Below, in pieces: positions 44,446-54,482 of a stretch of 64,000 bases of DNA. The stretch is taken from positions 50,050 through 114,049 of the forward strand of contig NW_026971345.1 in the NCBI RefSeq assembly GCF_963678635.1. The letters run 5' to 3'. The DNA is from Symsagittifera roscoffensis (taxonomy: Eukaryota; Xenacoelomorpha; Acoela; Convolutidae). A program made the position numbers and the translations under genes. The notes under the pieces were generated by a model. The model was not told the origin of the DNA. It worked only from the letters and a program-made list of their open reading frames with translations, and did no database searches. Numbering within the stretch: position 1 is the stretch's first letter; every line of letters starts with the position of its first letter.

Positions 44446-46541
44446 ATTTCACTAGATAGAGCTGCTTTTTGGTCTACTTTTTCCTATTTCACTTGATATA
44501 GTAAAATTGTTACGAAATTCTGGAATTTTCCTGTATTTTTACCGGATTCCTGAACCGGAATAAACTGTCACGTTTGCAGGATTTCCAGGTTCCGGAACTG
44601 GATTCAGGAATCCGGTGCATTCCTATTTGATGCTCTTTTTGTAGAGTGGAACAAGCGAATGATTTTCCAATAATTTAAATCGTGTGACTTTATGGATTCT
44701 AAAATAGCGTTTTTAATTTTTTGTTCTGGTTGAATGCTTTCGGCTGAAATCACTTCGGTGTAGGTTATGATTTAACGTGATATCGCATTCTCCACATGAT
44801 ATTGCGAATTTGATGTGCGTAAAAAGTTTCTTCTACTTTTGTGTTTCCTAAAATTTTTAATGTGTCGTCAATTTTTCAATGAAAACATTTTCTTTGCAGC
44901 TCTACGTGTTTTGTTTGCAAGTATTGTTGGCTTGTTTTACCGGTTGGTAAGATTTGTTCCGATGATTTTTTAATACAGGCAATTTGGCATGCTTTTGTAC
45001 ATGAAAGTTAGAAAGAGACATGAAAATGTTGATACATAGTTTTCGTCGAGTTTTCTACCGACTAGTTAACCATGCTGTTATTGTTGTACTGCGCTCCCGC
45101 TTCGTCTCTCTGTAAGAACGTCCATGGTAATTAAAATCAGGATCAGACTATATAGCGGAACTGGATCAAGTTTTCTGAAATTGGGTTCTTGATGGGTTTC
45201 TACAGGCCGTGTTTTTTTCCAGAAAGTTCTCAAGATTGTCCACGCTCAATTTTTTCAAACGGTTTGAGTTTCGATGTTTTTGAAGCTCGCGTTCAACATC
45301 CATTTACGAAATGGAGCTCAAATTACACTCACCGAGAACCAAAGGGGAAATGGCGCTTAACTTTTATTTCAGTCATGGATTTAATTTTTAGAGTTCCCAG
45401 CGGAATAGGCAAACTCCTCATTAATCCGATTCTCCCAAATTGGGTTAGTGTCATCAAATAGTGTCAATCGTAAAAGTTGAAATTGAAAGAGATTTGTTAG
45501 AGTGTGGTGGTTGGTTCGATCGATGGAATTTGAATGTACGAAAAACACAAAAAATGGACTTTTTTGGTTTTTGAGTTGATTAACGGCTTGCTACATTCTG
45601 TCAGCTGTTTTAAATTTTTGCCAATTATAGAAGTTTTACTGAAATGGAAAAAACTTAAAAAATCCACTAAAATGAACGACGTAAAGACAGTTAACTTGCA
45701 TTTAATTTCAAGGAAAATCTTAAACAGTTTGTTTTCTCAACATTGTTATTTTTTCGGTTTCTTTTTGATTTTTTCAGTTAACTTCAAATTCAATTATTAA
45801 ATGTCAGGCAAATTGCGCATTGGGTGAAAAATAGTGGCTGATTTTTAGTTTCAAAAATGGATCTTAGTTTTTTTGATTTTCGAGCGGAATAAATATTTCA
45901 CCAATTTTGATCAAATTTTCTAAAAGGTTAGTTTTATCAAAAAAAAGTGTCAATCATAGAAAGTTGAAAGAGTTTAATTTGATATATTTTTTCTACAAAG
46001 CATTTGGAAATGAAAACTCTTTAATAAAAGGTCTTTTTTCTGCTTCTTTGATTTCTGTATGGTAGATTTACGTAAATGTTTTAAAAGTTATTTTGAATGC
46101 TTTAAAGAGTGGCGATTCGAATATTTTTGGTCGATGATCAAGATTTAAAAAAGACGCGTTTTGTTTGATTCTAACTTCATGTCGTCAATTGCTCTCTGGC
46201 GTGAGCGCTCAGTTTCAACGATTTTTTTTGACAGAAGTTGAATAACCGAACTTTTATGTGCTAATATTATTGTGCCTGATAGCTATACAAACATTGCTTA
46301 AAATATTGCTAAATGTGTTGTTTTGTTTAAGTAATTGTTTTTTTTTGGTTTAGGGGTGTTAAATTTTGAATCTATTCACAGTGTTACACGAAAGTTTTTC
46401 AGCCTGGCTTCGAAGTTCTTTATTTTCTGATGAAATTGGCGTATAAAGGTTGCAGTTTTAACTTGAAGCATCAATTAAATACAAGGCGATTTGTCATTGT
46501 CATCATCATCATCATCATGACTAAGGCACTACTGCCCATTG

Positions 46542-46916
46542 TCAGCCACATATTGAGTCCCGAACTATCGCACGCCATCGCTTTCTGTCCAGGGCTGCCT
46601 CCATGCAGGCATCTTTCCAGCACAATCTCCACTTGTCTGCCCTCATGTTCGGTGGTTTCAGAACACGTTCGAGGTCAGCAGCGACTGTTGATCTCCATGT
46701 TCTTCTGACCCCACCTCTTGGTCTTTTCCAAGTGGGCGCCTTCTCGAAGAACAGTGCCTCCTTCGTCACTCTCTCATCCGGCATTCTGAACACATGTCCA
46801 CACCACTTCAGTCGCATACGCCTCAGCACATAGTCCATAGGTGAGTCAAGTTGTGCTTTGCGAAGCAGTTCCTGGGTACTATTTCGAATCCATTGTAGAC
46901 AAATTGCCGTGCACAC
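46542..46916 (-). pseudogene. RTE LINE C-terminal fragment
   Basis: Carries RRMRLKWCGHVFRMPDER, then RPRGGVRRTW and DRKRWRAIV, the standard C-terminal sequence after the RT domain in RTE-type elements. It is followed on the minus strand, after a short 3' UTR, by the (TGA)n tail. Confidence 0.8.
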
Positions 46917-47515
46917 CTAGTTTCGAATGAGGACAACCTGGCCTGGTCCCCTTTCTTAACCGGCCATGTTTCTGCGCCGTATAGGAGAGCACTTCTTACG
47001 CATGCTTTGTACACTTTGCTTTTGGTCCTGGTGGTTATGTTTCTGTTACTCCAGAATTTCTTCAGCTGCGCAGCATTTCTAGTCGCGCTGGCTATTCTGT
47101 GCTGAACTTCTGGGGTAATGTCTCCGTTACAGGTGATGCGGCTTCCTAGGTAGTCGAACTCAGTGACGTTTTCTAGCTTAACACCATTACAAAATAGCAC
47201 CGTTGGCTCGCAACAGGAGAACATGCACTTAGTCTTGGACTCGTTCAGTTGGAGTCCTACCAATTTTGCGGCGTCAACTACTCGATTCAGTAAGTTCTGG
47301 GCATCATCTGGATTGTCCTCTAGCAGGCAAATGTCATCTGCATAGTCCAGGTCAGTAATACTGGTTTCTAGCCGGATACCTAGATTCGTGTTATCTGTGG
47401 CGACGTTCAGGATCCAATCAATGAGGATGTTGAACAGGAAGGGTGACAGGACGCCACCCTGGCGGACTCCTGTTTCCACGTGGAACGCCTCTGATAGGTT
47501 GTCGTTTCTTCGCAC
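46823..47515 (-). pseudogene. RTE LINE RT palm and thumb fragment
   Basis: 230 residues with TGVRQGGVLSPFLFN, the active site DYADDICLL (intact YADD), FDYLGSRIT and RSALLYGAETW. Together these blocks are characteristic of RTE-type reverse transcriptases. It overlaps the upstream fragment in another frame, so at least one indel lies near 47500. Confidence 0.85.
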
Positions 47516-47910
47516 GTTGCTGTTGGACTGTGAATCATGTTCCTGAGAATCCTAAGCAGCTTGTCTGGCATTCCGTGATCTTCCAGGATCTTCCATATGG
47601 CATCTCTCTTGACGCTGTCAAAGGCAGCTTTGAAATCTATGAAGACCATCACTGTGGGTCTATTGTACTCACTTCGCTGCTCGATTATCTGTCGTAGGGC
47701 GAAAACTTGATCTCTACAACCTCTTCCCTTCTTAAAGCCGGCTTGATTATCTCTCGCATATGAGTCGTAGAGGTCGTCAAAACGTGCGAGGAGTATAGCT
47801 TCCAGGATTTTTAAACCAATGCAGAGCAGAGATATTCCTCTATAGTTGCTGCACACTAGTTTGTCACCTTTTTTTATGAAATGGCAGGAGTATTGACGTT
47901 CGCCATTCAT
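47407..47910 (-). pseudogene. RTE LINE RT fingers fragment
   Basis: Carries CSNYRGISLLCIGLKILE, NQAGFKKGRGCRDQVFALR and VFIDFKAAFDSV (first catalytic Asp), then loses the frame at the end of the helix LLRILRNMIH. It joins the endonuclease fragment upstream by another frame change near 47880. Confidence 0.8.
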
Positions 47911-48907
47911 CTGGGACTGCCTCTTCTCTCCATATATTTTTGAAGAGGTCTTTCAGAAGAAGTACTATTCTCTCACCTCCTTTTTTGAACAGTTCGGGTG
48001 GGATGTGGTCGCACCCGCCAGCTCTGTGGTTATGGAGGCTTGCTAGTGCAACCTCAATCTCACTTCTTAGCGGCTCTCCCTGATCTATATCCGTGAAGAC
48101 TCCAGTACTCGAGACGACCTTGGGCAGTTGGGCCGGGCTGTTGTCAGCATTCAGAAGTTGGCAGAAGTGAGTTGCCCATCGTTGCATGACTTCCTTGCTA
48201 TCGCTGATTTGTTGGCCATCGAGACCTTTGACTGTTTGTGAACTACTCGATTTGGCACCACTCAAAGTCCGAATGAGGCGGTACATCTCTCTAGTGTGTC
48301 CTCTTTCATTGGCGTCCTCAATTTGATCCGATTTCATGTCGAGGTAGCAGTTCTTGTCTTTTCGGATGAGTTTTTTCACCAGCTTTCGTTGCGCAGCTAT
48401 TTTCGAGAGTTCAGCGCCCTTAGCCTTGAGGTTTTCGCGTGTTCTGATGGCTTTGAGGGTTTCATCAGATATCCAAGGTTTCCTTACGGTGCACGAGATT
48501 CCCAGATTCTTTTTCGCCGATGATATCATACTGTCTCTTAGGATTTCCCATTTCTGGTTCACGTTGCTGGTAGATTCGGTTACTGAACAAAGGGCCGTAC
48601 AGTATTTCCTGGAAGTACCTGTATGTTGGAGCGCATCGAGGTTGAGTCTAACTGTTCTATGGGTTTTGACATATGTACGAAGTTTCGTCTTCAGATTGCA
48701 TTTCACCATTCTATGGTCGCTGTCGATCCAAATCTTGTCACTTCTTGCTCTGATATCGTTGATCGCTGTGCGCCATCTCCTCTTGATCAGGATGAAGTCT
48801 ATCTGGTTCCGGGTTCGTCTGTCGCGTGATATCCAGGTATATAGCTGGTGGTTCTTCTTCTGGTACATCGTGTTTGCAATTGCCAGGTCGTTCGTAGCTG
48901 CAAACAT
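47864..48907 (-). pseudogene. RTE LINE endonuclease end and linker
   Basis: 347 residues. The first ~70 contain NQIDFILIKRRW and DSDHRMV, the last two motifs of an AP endonuclease. A helical linker and AGGCDHIPPELFKKGG, the start of the RT domain, follow. The start of the endonuclease is missing because the element is truncated at about 48934. Confidence 0.8.
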
Positions 48908-49351
48908 AGCGAGGCGTTCGTAGCTGCAAACATTGTCAGCTTAAAACCGATCCAATTAACCTTGTTTTGAAGTCACGTCATTCAAAACAATCACAGTTTT
49001 AGTATTTATTCAGCGTTTCCTGCATTTTTAATGAAATCATAGTTTTTTGTTTAAATGGGTATATATTTTAAGATTTTGGGAAATTGATGAGGTACATGGA
49101 CTTTTTTCCATTGTAACACCATCCTACTGATGTAAAACTTCTAGGCATTCAAGCTTTTAGTTTTTTTCGGGCTTACTGTGGGCTAAAATTGGAAATGCTG
49201 CAATGTTTTGTTAATGAGGTCTCTGACAGAGCAATAAGCGCATGCGACTGTCAAAGTACTAAATCAGGTGGTTTGATTTGTTCTAGGAAATTATGCTATT
49301 AACATCCTATGTTTAATTTAAATATAAATCACCAGGTAAGTTATTATTCAG

Positions 49352-49616
49352 GAGGGTCAAACAATCGAGACGTGCCAAATAAGTGACGTGAGACGTGGCG
49401 CCAGAGGTCAATTCGGAGAACTCCTTCGTGAAAAGTTCAGCGTCTCTCAACAACCCCCTTTAGTTCCAAACTCATTCTCATCCCTCCCTGGAGCCCCCAA
49501 TATGTGCAATAACAACAACTCTTCCGGAAACAGCAATTCACAATCTGGAATGTTGACTAGTCAGAATAGCATGTCGGGAAGTGGCAATTCTGGAACATCA
49601 GGATCCATAAATTCAG
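49352..49616 (+). CDS. Phospholipase C beta, third coding exon (PH domain with Asn/Ser/Gly insert)
   Basis: 265 bases with acceptor TTATTATTCAG and donor G|GTAACT, ending in phase 1. It starts EGQTIETCQISDVRRGA, matching EGQVLECSLINSIRSGA of PLCB4-type enzymes directly after the GFFL-W strand of exon 2. After this, where vertebrate PLCB4 has a short loop, the exon runs into a long Asn/Ser/Gly-rich stretch that continues in the next exon. The insert is low-complexity and probably a flexible surface loop of the PH domain. Confidence 0.83.
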
Positions 49617-50261
49617 GTAACTTGAAGTTAGGAGTCCTCTGAATTACTTAATAGGAAGAAAGCCGATAAGATTATCGATTTATTTCACTTGCGACAGCAA
49701 GAGTACTTGTAATAGAGAACTAGAATTTTTCGTAAACAACTTTCTTACAAACCTGTTAGAATTACGTGCAGTTATCTTCACGTGCAGTCTCGCATTCTCA
49801 GTCCTGTTGAAAATTCAATTAAAATTACCGCATTCATTTTAGTAGTAATTCAATTTTAAATGTAAAAGAACGAAGTGTTTCATCGATGATTTTTTTTTTT
49901 TTTCAGGAGTCTTAAAACTTGATCAAATTTGATTTGTCGCTGTTTGCGTTTTGATTTCTTTTCAAGCTAAATTCAAAAACGTGAATGATTTCTAGTTTCA
50001 AATTAGTTTTCTATATTCCCAGCGAAATTGAAAAATTACCTTTGAATCCTGTTTTCTCTAAATTGAACAGTTTTGCAGAAAAAAGTGTCCTCTATAATCA
50101 GTATCTGAATTTCAAAGACCTTCATCGTGATATATTTTCTTTGAAAATCGAACTTTGAAAAATGTTCGGTGTCCGCATTTCCCCCTCCCACCTAAGTCCC
50201 CTTCCCCTAAGTCGGCCCCTGATTTGGATGAATGTTTTAAAGGATGATATCACTGCTTCAG
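49617..50261 (+). other. PLC beta intron 3
   Basis: 645 bp, donor GTAACT, acceptor CACTGCTTCAG, phase 1. No gene or repeat assigned. Confidence 0.75.
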
Positions 50262-50488
50262 GTTACAATCAGAACGTGAAAGCAGCCCTAGTTAACCCTG
50301 TAATGAGTCAACTAGGATCCACAGCAGTCGGGTTCCAATCGGGAGGCGTGGGGTCACAGAATACACAAGGAGGTCAACAGCAGTCATCAGTATATTTCGA
50401 AGATAGGGTGCTAGTGGTAGTGTGTGGGCTGGACTTTGTGAATTTGACCTACTGGTACTTTTGTATGGATTCCCAACAGACAGTCATG
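50262..50488 (+). CDS. Phospholipase C beta, fourth coding exon (end of PH domain)
   Basis: 227 bases, entering in phase 1 and leaving in phase 0 at ATG|GTTAGT. The first ~45 residues complete the low-complexity insert. The rest, FEDRVLVVVCGLDFVNLTYWYF, corresponds to [22 protein letters not shown] of PLCB4-type PH domains. Exons 1-4 together give about 246 residues. The EF-hand, catalytic X/Y and C2 domains are not in the window, so the gene continues past 64000 or beyond the retroelement that follows. Confidence 0.83.
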
Positions 50489-52682
50489 GTTAGTAATACT
50501 TTTATGTAGTTCTTTTTGTTCCGAGCATAGAACATACAAAGAAGTATACAAAAACTATGACGAAGGGTGTTTTAACGCGTTTTGACATCCTCAAAGAATG
50601 GTTGTAGGGGTGCAAAAGTGCTATCATACTAAAGAGTATTCTACATGATTCGGATTCCGAATGAGTTAGGACTGGAGTGTATAACTCATAGAGTAATTTC
50701 GGATAGGGTACACCGTCTGCTCGTCACGCTATCTTATTTTCGGCCGGATAGATTCGTGCAACTTCTTAGTCTAATACCGATCCTAATCTTACTCTTATAC
50801 TATCTAGTCTCAGGTTGTTTAACTAGTCTCTGCTAGGCTCAATAGATCTAGGGTATACTGGTTTATTGCGGCTGCTGAAGTGCTCGGGAGAGTCCAACTA
50901 ATTTCTAAGTTAAATTCAAATCTCTCTGGTGCTGAAATTACAAGTAACTTCAGCACTTACAAATAAGTGGGTTGTTAGTTAGATGGATCATGATTGGTTA
51001 ATATTAAATACTTTACATTGGTAAAACATTTAATTTATCCAATCATAAAATGTAGTTTAGATCAGGTTCCACCCATCCGGGTTTTACAGAGTTTTTTAGA
51101 ACAGTTCTGTAATTCAAGGATGGATGATGGACGTTGGTATTTGGCGAACATCATAATTTTCTTCCGCTTCTTCTTTGTTAAGGAAGTTCCAGGAAGTTGG
51201 AGTTAGAGACATAAGACGTTGTGTTCTTCTTGTGACAACGACTGAGTCTCTGCAACAAAGTCAATTCTGATTTCAGAATGGTTGGCTATGTCAGGTTTTT
51301 CTGTTCTTCGGGGAGAACTTCTTTTGTGTCTGATCTAGCTTGGGAATGGCGTGGAGATTGTGCGTGGAGGGGATGCCTGGTTACTCTGATCTGTACGTAT
51401 ACTTGAACATCGAGGTGGTCATTGGTCTAGTTCAATGAAGTCCTTTTCTGCGAAGTCAAGTCGTACTCTAAATCCTTTGAGTTGTGGTTGTGAGCGGCAT
51501 ATCGATTGTAGTTGGTCATTCTCTCTCGAGTGTAGTGGGGTCGTCTTGTCTTTTGATGTTCGTCCTTGGTGTTGTATTCTGATCTATATATTGCATCATG
51601 TGATTTTACATTTTATAAAACTTTTATTAGTTTAATATTTTTTAATAATGATTTTAGTTAGTTGTTTTCACAAAAGCTTTTTGTTTTAGTTCGGTTATTT
51701 TGAAGAGTTACTCACACTTGAGTAGCTCTTATTAAAAATAAAGGTGTGGTCACAAAGCGTGGGTGTAGCGCGGTGGGTTAGGCCGGCTATAGAGCATGCT
51801 CAGGACGTCCTTCCTGGTGGGTTAGGCCAGGGGTGGGAGTATGATTTCATGCGGTTTTTGTGAGGGGTCCTGTTATGTGACAACGTTTTATGTTGGGTTT
51901 GTTGTGGTCTTACTTATGTCTTGTTGGTTATGTACTTTTTCCAAAAAGCAAATTGTTTGTGGTATGGGTTTGTCTTTCGACTTTTTTGTGTTTTATTATT
52001 TCTTTCTAAGACTTTGTAATAGTCTTCAAAAGAATAAATTATCCAGTTTTAAACTGGGTTAATCCGGTTTGGGTACCGTTGGTTTCCTTTTCTAAGTCAT
52101 GCTGTTATTCTATGATTTGTGGTATTTAGTAAGCTGCGTTGGTTAGTTTTGTTTAGTATATGATTCCTTTCCAACCGGGTTAAAGGAAAATTTGAAACAT
52201 GTTATTATATGTTAGAGTTGTTGAGTGTGAAAACTTGAAACTGAAATTCATTATTTTAAACAATTCTTCGTGGGCGAGCTGTGCGAGTGTGGATAGAATA
52301 TTGTGCGAATGAATGAGAATATCAAAAGGTTAGTACTGCATTTGCATTTATTTAATTTACTACATAGAATTCGGAAATTTACTGCTAGTTATGGGGGAAT
52401 TTTAAGTTACAAATTTTCATCATTATTAGATTTACTGCTTTGGGGAAAATATTATAGATAAATTTACTGCATTGATATTAATTTAAGAAGTTTATAAGTG
52501 TAAGAGATTAATAGAATTTTTAAAATTGTTTGATGAAAATTGTGATTTTTATTGTTTCTTTTGTGGTTTTTGTAGGTGATTGTCGGATGAAAGCTAAAAA
52601 TCTAATGAAAACATGAATAAAGAATGGTGAGTTTTTAATACTGTAATTAGTTAGTAATATTTACTTAATTCATACTTACCTG
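50489..52682. other. Start of PLC beta intron 4 and 3' flank of the right-hand retroelement
   Basis: About 2.2 kb without a supported coding frame. The 3' LTR of the minus-strand element should lie here, but its partner is outside the window, so no boundary is given. An A-box-like word, TAGCGCGGTGG, lies at 51766-51776 without a convincing B box. Confidence 0.45.
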
Positions 52683-54482
52683 TTAGTCGTCGGGGAAAAA
52701 ACCGTGGGGGAAGATGTCGTGAATTAGTTCTGAAGTTGTTAGTAGTTTTGCTAGAATGCGGATGATATTTTTAGTCTGAAGCAGTGGCCAAAGCAATTGA
52801 AGTGCCTTAATAGTGGTTAGTTCTTCAGTGCCTACTGCAAACTCATAAGGTGTGTTTTGGATTAAGTTATATAATTTGTGGTTAAATTTAGTGTTGTGGA
52901 TGAATTCTAAAATTGGGATTTCTATAGGCTGTACAAACTCGTGCGGGATAAGGAAGGGTCGGGATTCTTCGGCGTTGAAGGTCTTGGTGATGGGGCAGAA
53001 AATGTACATTTGGGTTATGGGGTCATAATTACGAAGAATACCATGGAGGTTAGTGTCTTTAATACAATATGTGAAATTTAGGAAATACGGTGAAGTGTAT
53101 TTTGAATTGATGAATTGAAAACGATGGTGTGGTTGTCTAGAGGGTGTGTGGAGGTCAAAGTGATTTTGGATGAAACGATAGTAACTGTATGTATGTGTTT
53201 GTTTAGTGCGCAACATAATATCATGTGAGCAGTGCAAATCTCTTTCGTGTGGTGCAAGGAAGTGAAAGGTTAGTGAAAAGATTTGGAAGCGTTCTTTAAA
53301 ACTTTCGTATGCTTGTGTGTTTGTTAGTGCTTCTGAAATAATGTGATCAAACTTTCGGTCGAAGATGTTTAGTGTAAATACATATGGTGTCTTGATGAAA
53401 AATTTCTCGGTGATTTGTGGATTAGCGAAGCGATCGTCGTCTAAGAATTGATCTTGGTTAGCTCTGATGATGTTGTGATCGTAGTATTCTAGTGTATATT
53501 CATTAGCTCTAGGTGCAGTGTGTATTTTTAGTGATTTTTTATATCCAACGTAAGTAAACTGTCTGGCGGTTAGTGGTGTAGTTAGTTGATATAGCATGTC
53601 TTTGTTTCGTTCTATATCGATGGAAGTGTTGGATAAAGGTAAGCGAAGGGGGTTAGTGAAATGATAGTATGAGGTCCAAGAGAGAGTGGGCATTAAAACG
53701 TATTCATCTACAAAGTTGCGTGTTTCGTTAGCGTCGTGAGGGGTGTTTAAAGTGTATTGTGGAAATGAGGGTAAAGTGATAGCTAAAAATTCTTTAGTGT
53801 TAGTATGCTGGGGGTGGTTGATGTATTCACGGGCTGTTCCTGGTTTTGCTGGGAAAGGATGGTTGGGGAATTTTCTTTTAAAAGTGCGGTAAGCTCTATT
53901 AGTGTTTAGTGAAGATATAGTGGATGTGGATGATGGTGTTAATGATTCAGTATAATTTGAAGAGGGTGTAGGGGGATTGGATGAATCTGTAGTGGAGGAG
54001 ATTTGGTTTATGGTCGGGGTGTTAAGGTGGTAGGGTTGTTGTTGGAGGGTAATAAAATTATCTAGCTCTGGGGAGATTCGGGGGGTGTCTGGAGAATGAG
54101 ATGATTGGTCAGAATGGTATGAGGAGTAGGTTGGGGTAACTTGGGAAGCATAAGAGGGTGTTGGAGTGATTGGGTCAGGGTTATTGGATAATATGGGTTG
54201 AAAAGGAGGTTGAGAAAAATTAGAAGGGTTATGAAAATTATTGGATGGGGATGGTTCTGAGTCGGCAAATTCATCGGGGGTTTCAATATTCGGGTTATTT
54301 AGTTGTGAGATGGAGTATAAAACTGAAATATGTGAGTTAGTGTCGGAATTCATGCCTGATGTTACATTGCTAGATGGAAAATCGGGTGGCGGAAAAGCAA
54401 AAAGTGGTATGATTGGGATTGGAGAGGTAAGATTGGTTGGATGGGAATTTGATCGATGTAGTGATCCAAGTTGGCGGCTCAT
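52683..54482 (-). CDS. 599-aa protein of unknown function, last ORF of the cluster
   Basis: ATG at 54482 shares ATGA with the stop of the glycoprotein ORF. Residues 1-210 are rich in Ser, Thr, Pro and Asn and look disordered. Residues ~215-599 look folded, with many aromatic residues (e.g. TLSWTSYYHFTNPLRLPL) and no zinc knuckle, protease or membrane motif recognised. The same split, disordered front and compact back, is seen in the no-AUG ORF at 57085. A structural or accessory role is possible but not shown. I do not recognise the family. Confidence 0.75.
   Translation of the reverse strand: MSRQLGSLHRSNSHPTNLTSPIPIIPLFAFPPPDFPSSNVTSGMNSDTNSHISVLYSISQLNNPNIETPDEFADSEPSPSNNFHNPSNFSQPPFQPILSNNPDPITPTPSYASQVTPTYSSYHSDQSSHSPDTPRISPELDNFITLQQQPYHLNTPTINQISSTTDSSNPPTPSSNYTESLTPSSTSTISSLNTNRAYRTFKRKFPNHPFPAKPGTAREYINHPQHTNTKEFLAITLPSFPQYTLNTPHDANETRNFVDEYVLMPTLSWTSYYHFTNPLRLPLSNTSIDIERNKDMLYQLTTPLTARQFTYVGYKKSLKIHTAPRANEYTLEYYDHNIIRANQDQFLDDDRFANPQITEKFFIKTPYVFTLNIFDRKFDHIISEALTNTQAYESFKERFQIFSLTFHFLAPHERDLHCSHDIMLRTKQTHTYSYYRFIQNHFDLHTPSRQPHHRFQFINSKYTSPYFLNFTYCIKDTNLHGILRNYDPITQMYIFCPITKTFNAEESRPFLIPHEFVQPIEIPILEFIHNTKFNHKLYNLIQNTPYEFAVGTEELTTIKALQLLWPLLQTKNIIRILAKLLTTSELIHDIFPHGFFPDD

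Larger units (their letters stand above)
46500..48934 (-). mobile_element. 5'-truncated RTE-type LINE in PLC beta intron 2, antisense
   Basis: Minus-strand fragments give the end of an AP endonuclease, RT and the C-terminal region. The element ends at the left in (CAT)6 on the plus strand, i.e. a (TGA)n tail, a usual RTE 3' end. The 5' end is truncated inside the endonuclease. At the truncation point CGTTCGTAGCTGCAAACAT occurs twice, 26 bp apart (48889-48907 and 48915-48933). Four frame changes make it inactive. Confidence 0.8.
42351..49351 (+). other. PLC beta intron 2, filled with repeats
   Basis: 7001 bp, phase 0. It contains a fold-back repeat (42675-43092), two copies of a tRNA-tailed repeat (43425-43815 and 44088-44445) and an antisense RTE-type LINE (46500-48934). 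The other stretches (44446-46499 and 48935-49351) show nothing recognisable. Confidence 0.75.

Noticed and set aside
50162..50509. ATG-initiated frame overlapping PLC beta exon 4
   Set aside because: The upstream part is intronic and ends at a clear acceptor at 50260-50261; the coding part is explained by the exon.
51766..51776. A-box-like TAGCGCGGTGG suggesting a tRNA-derived SINE
   Set aside because: No B box or cloverleaf could be found at the proper distance.
50489..52682. Search for the 3' LTR of the right-hand element
   Set aside because: No second LTR lies in the window for comparison, and TG/CA ends alone are too common to define a boundary.
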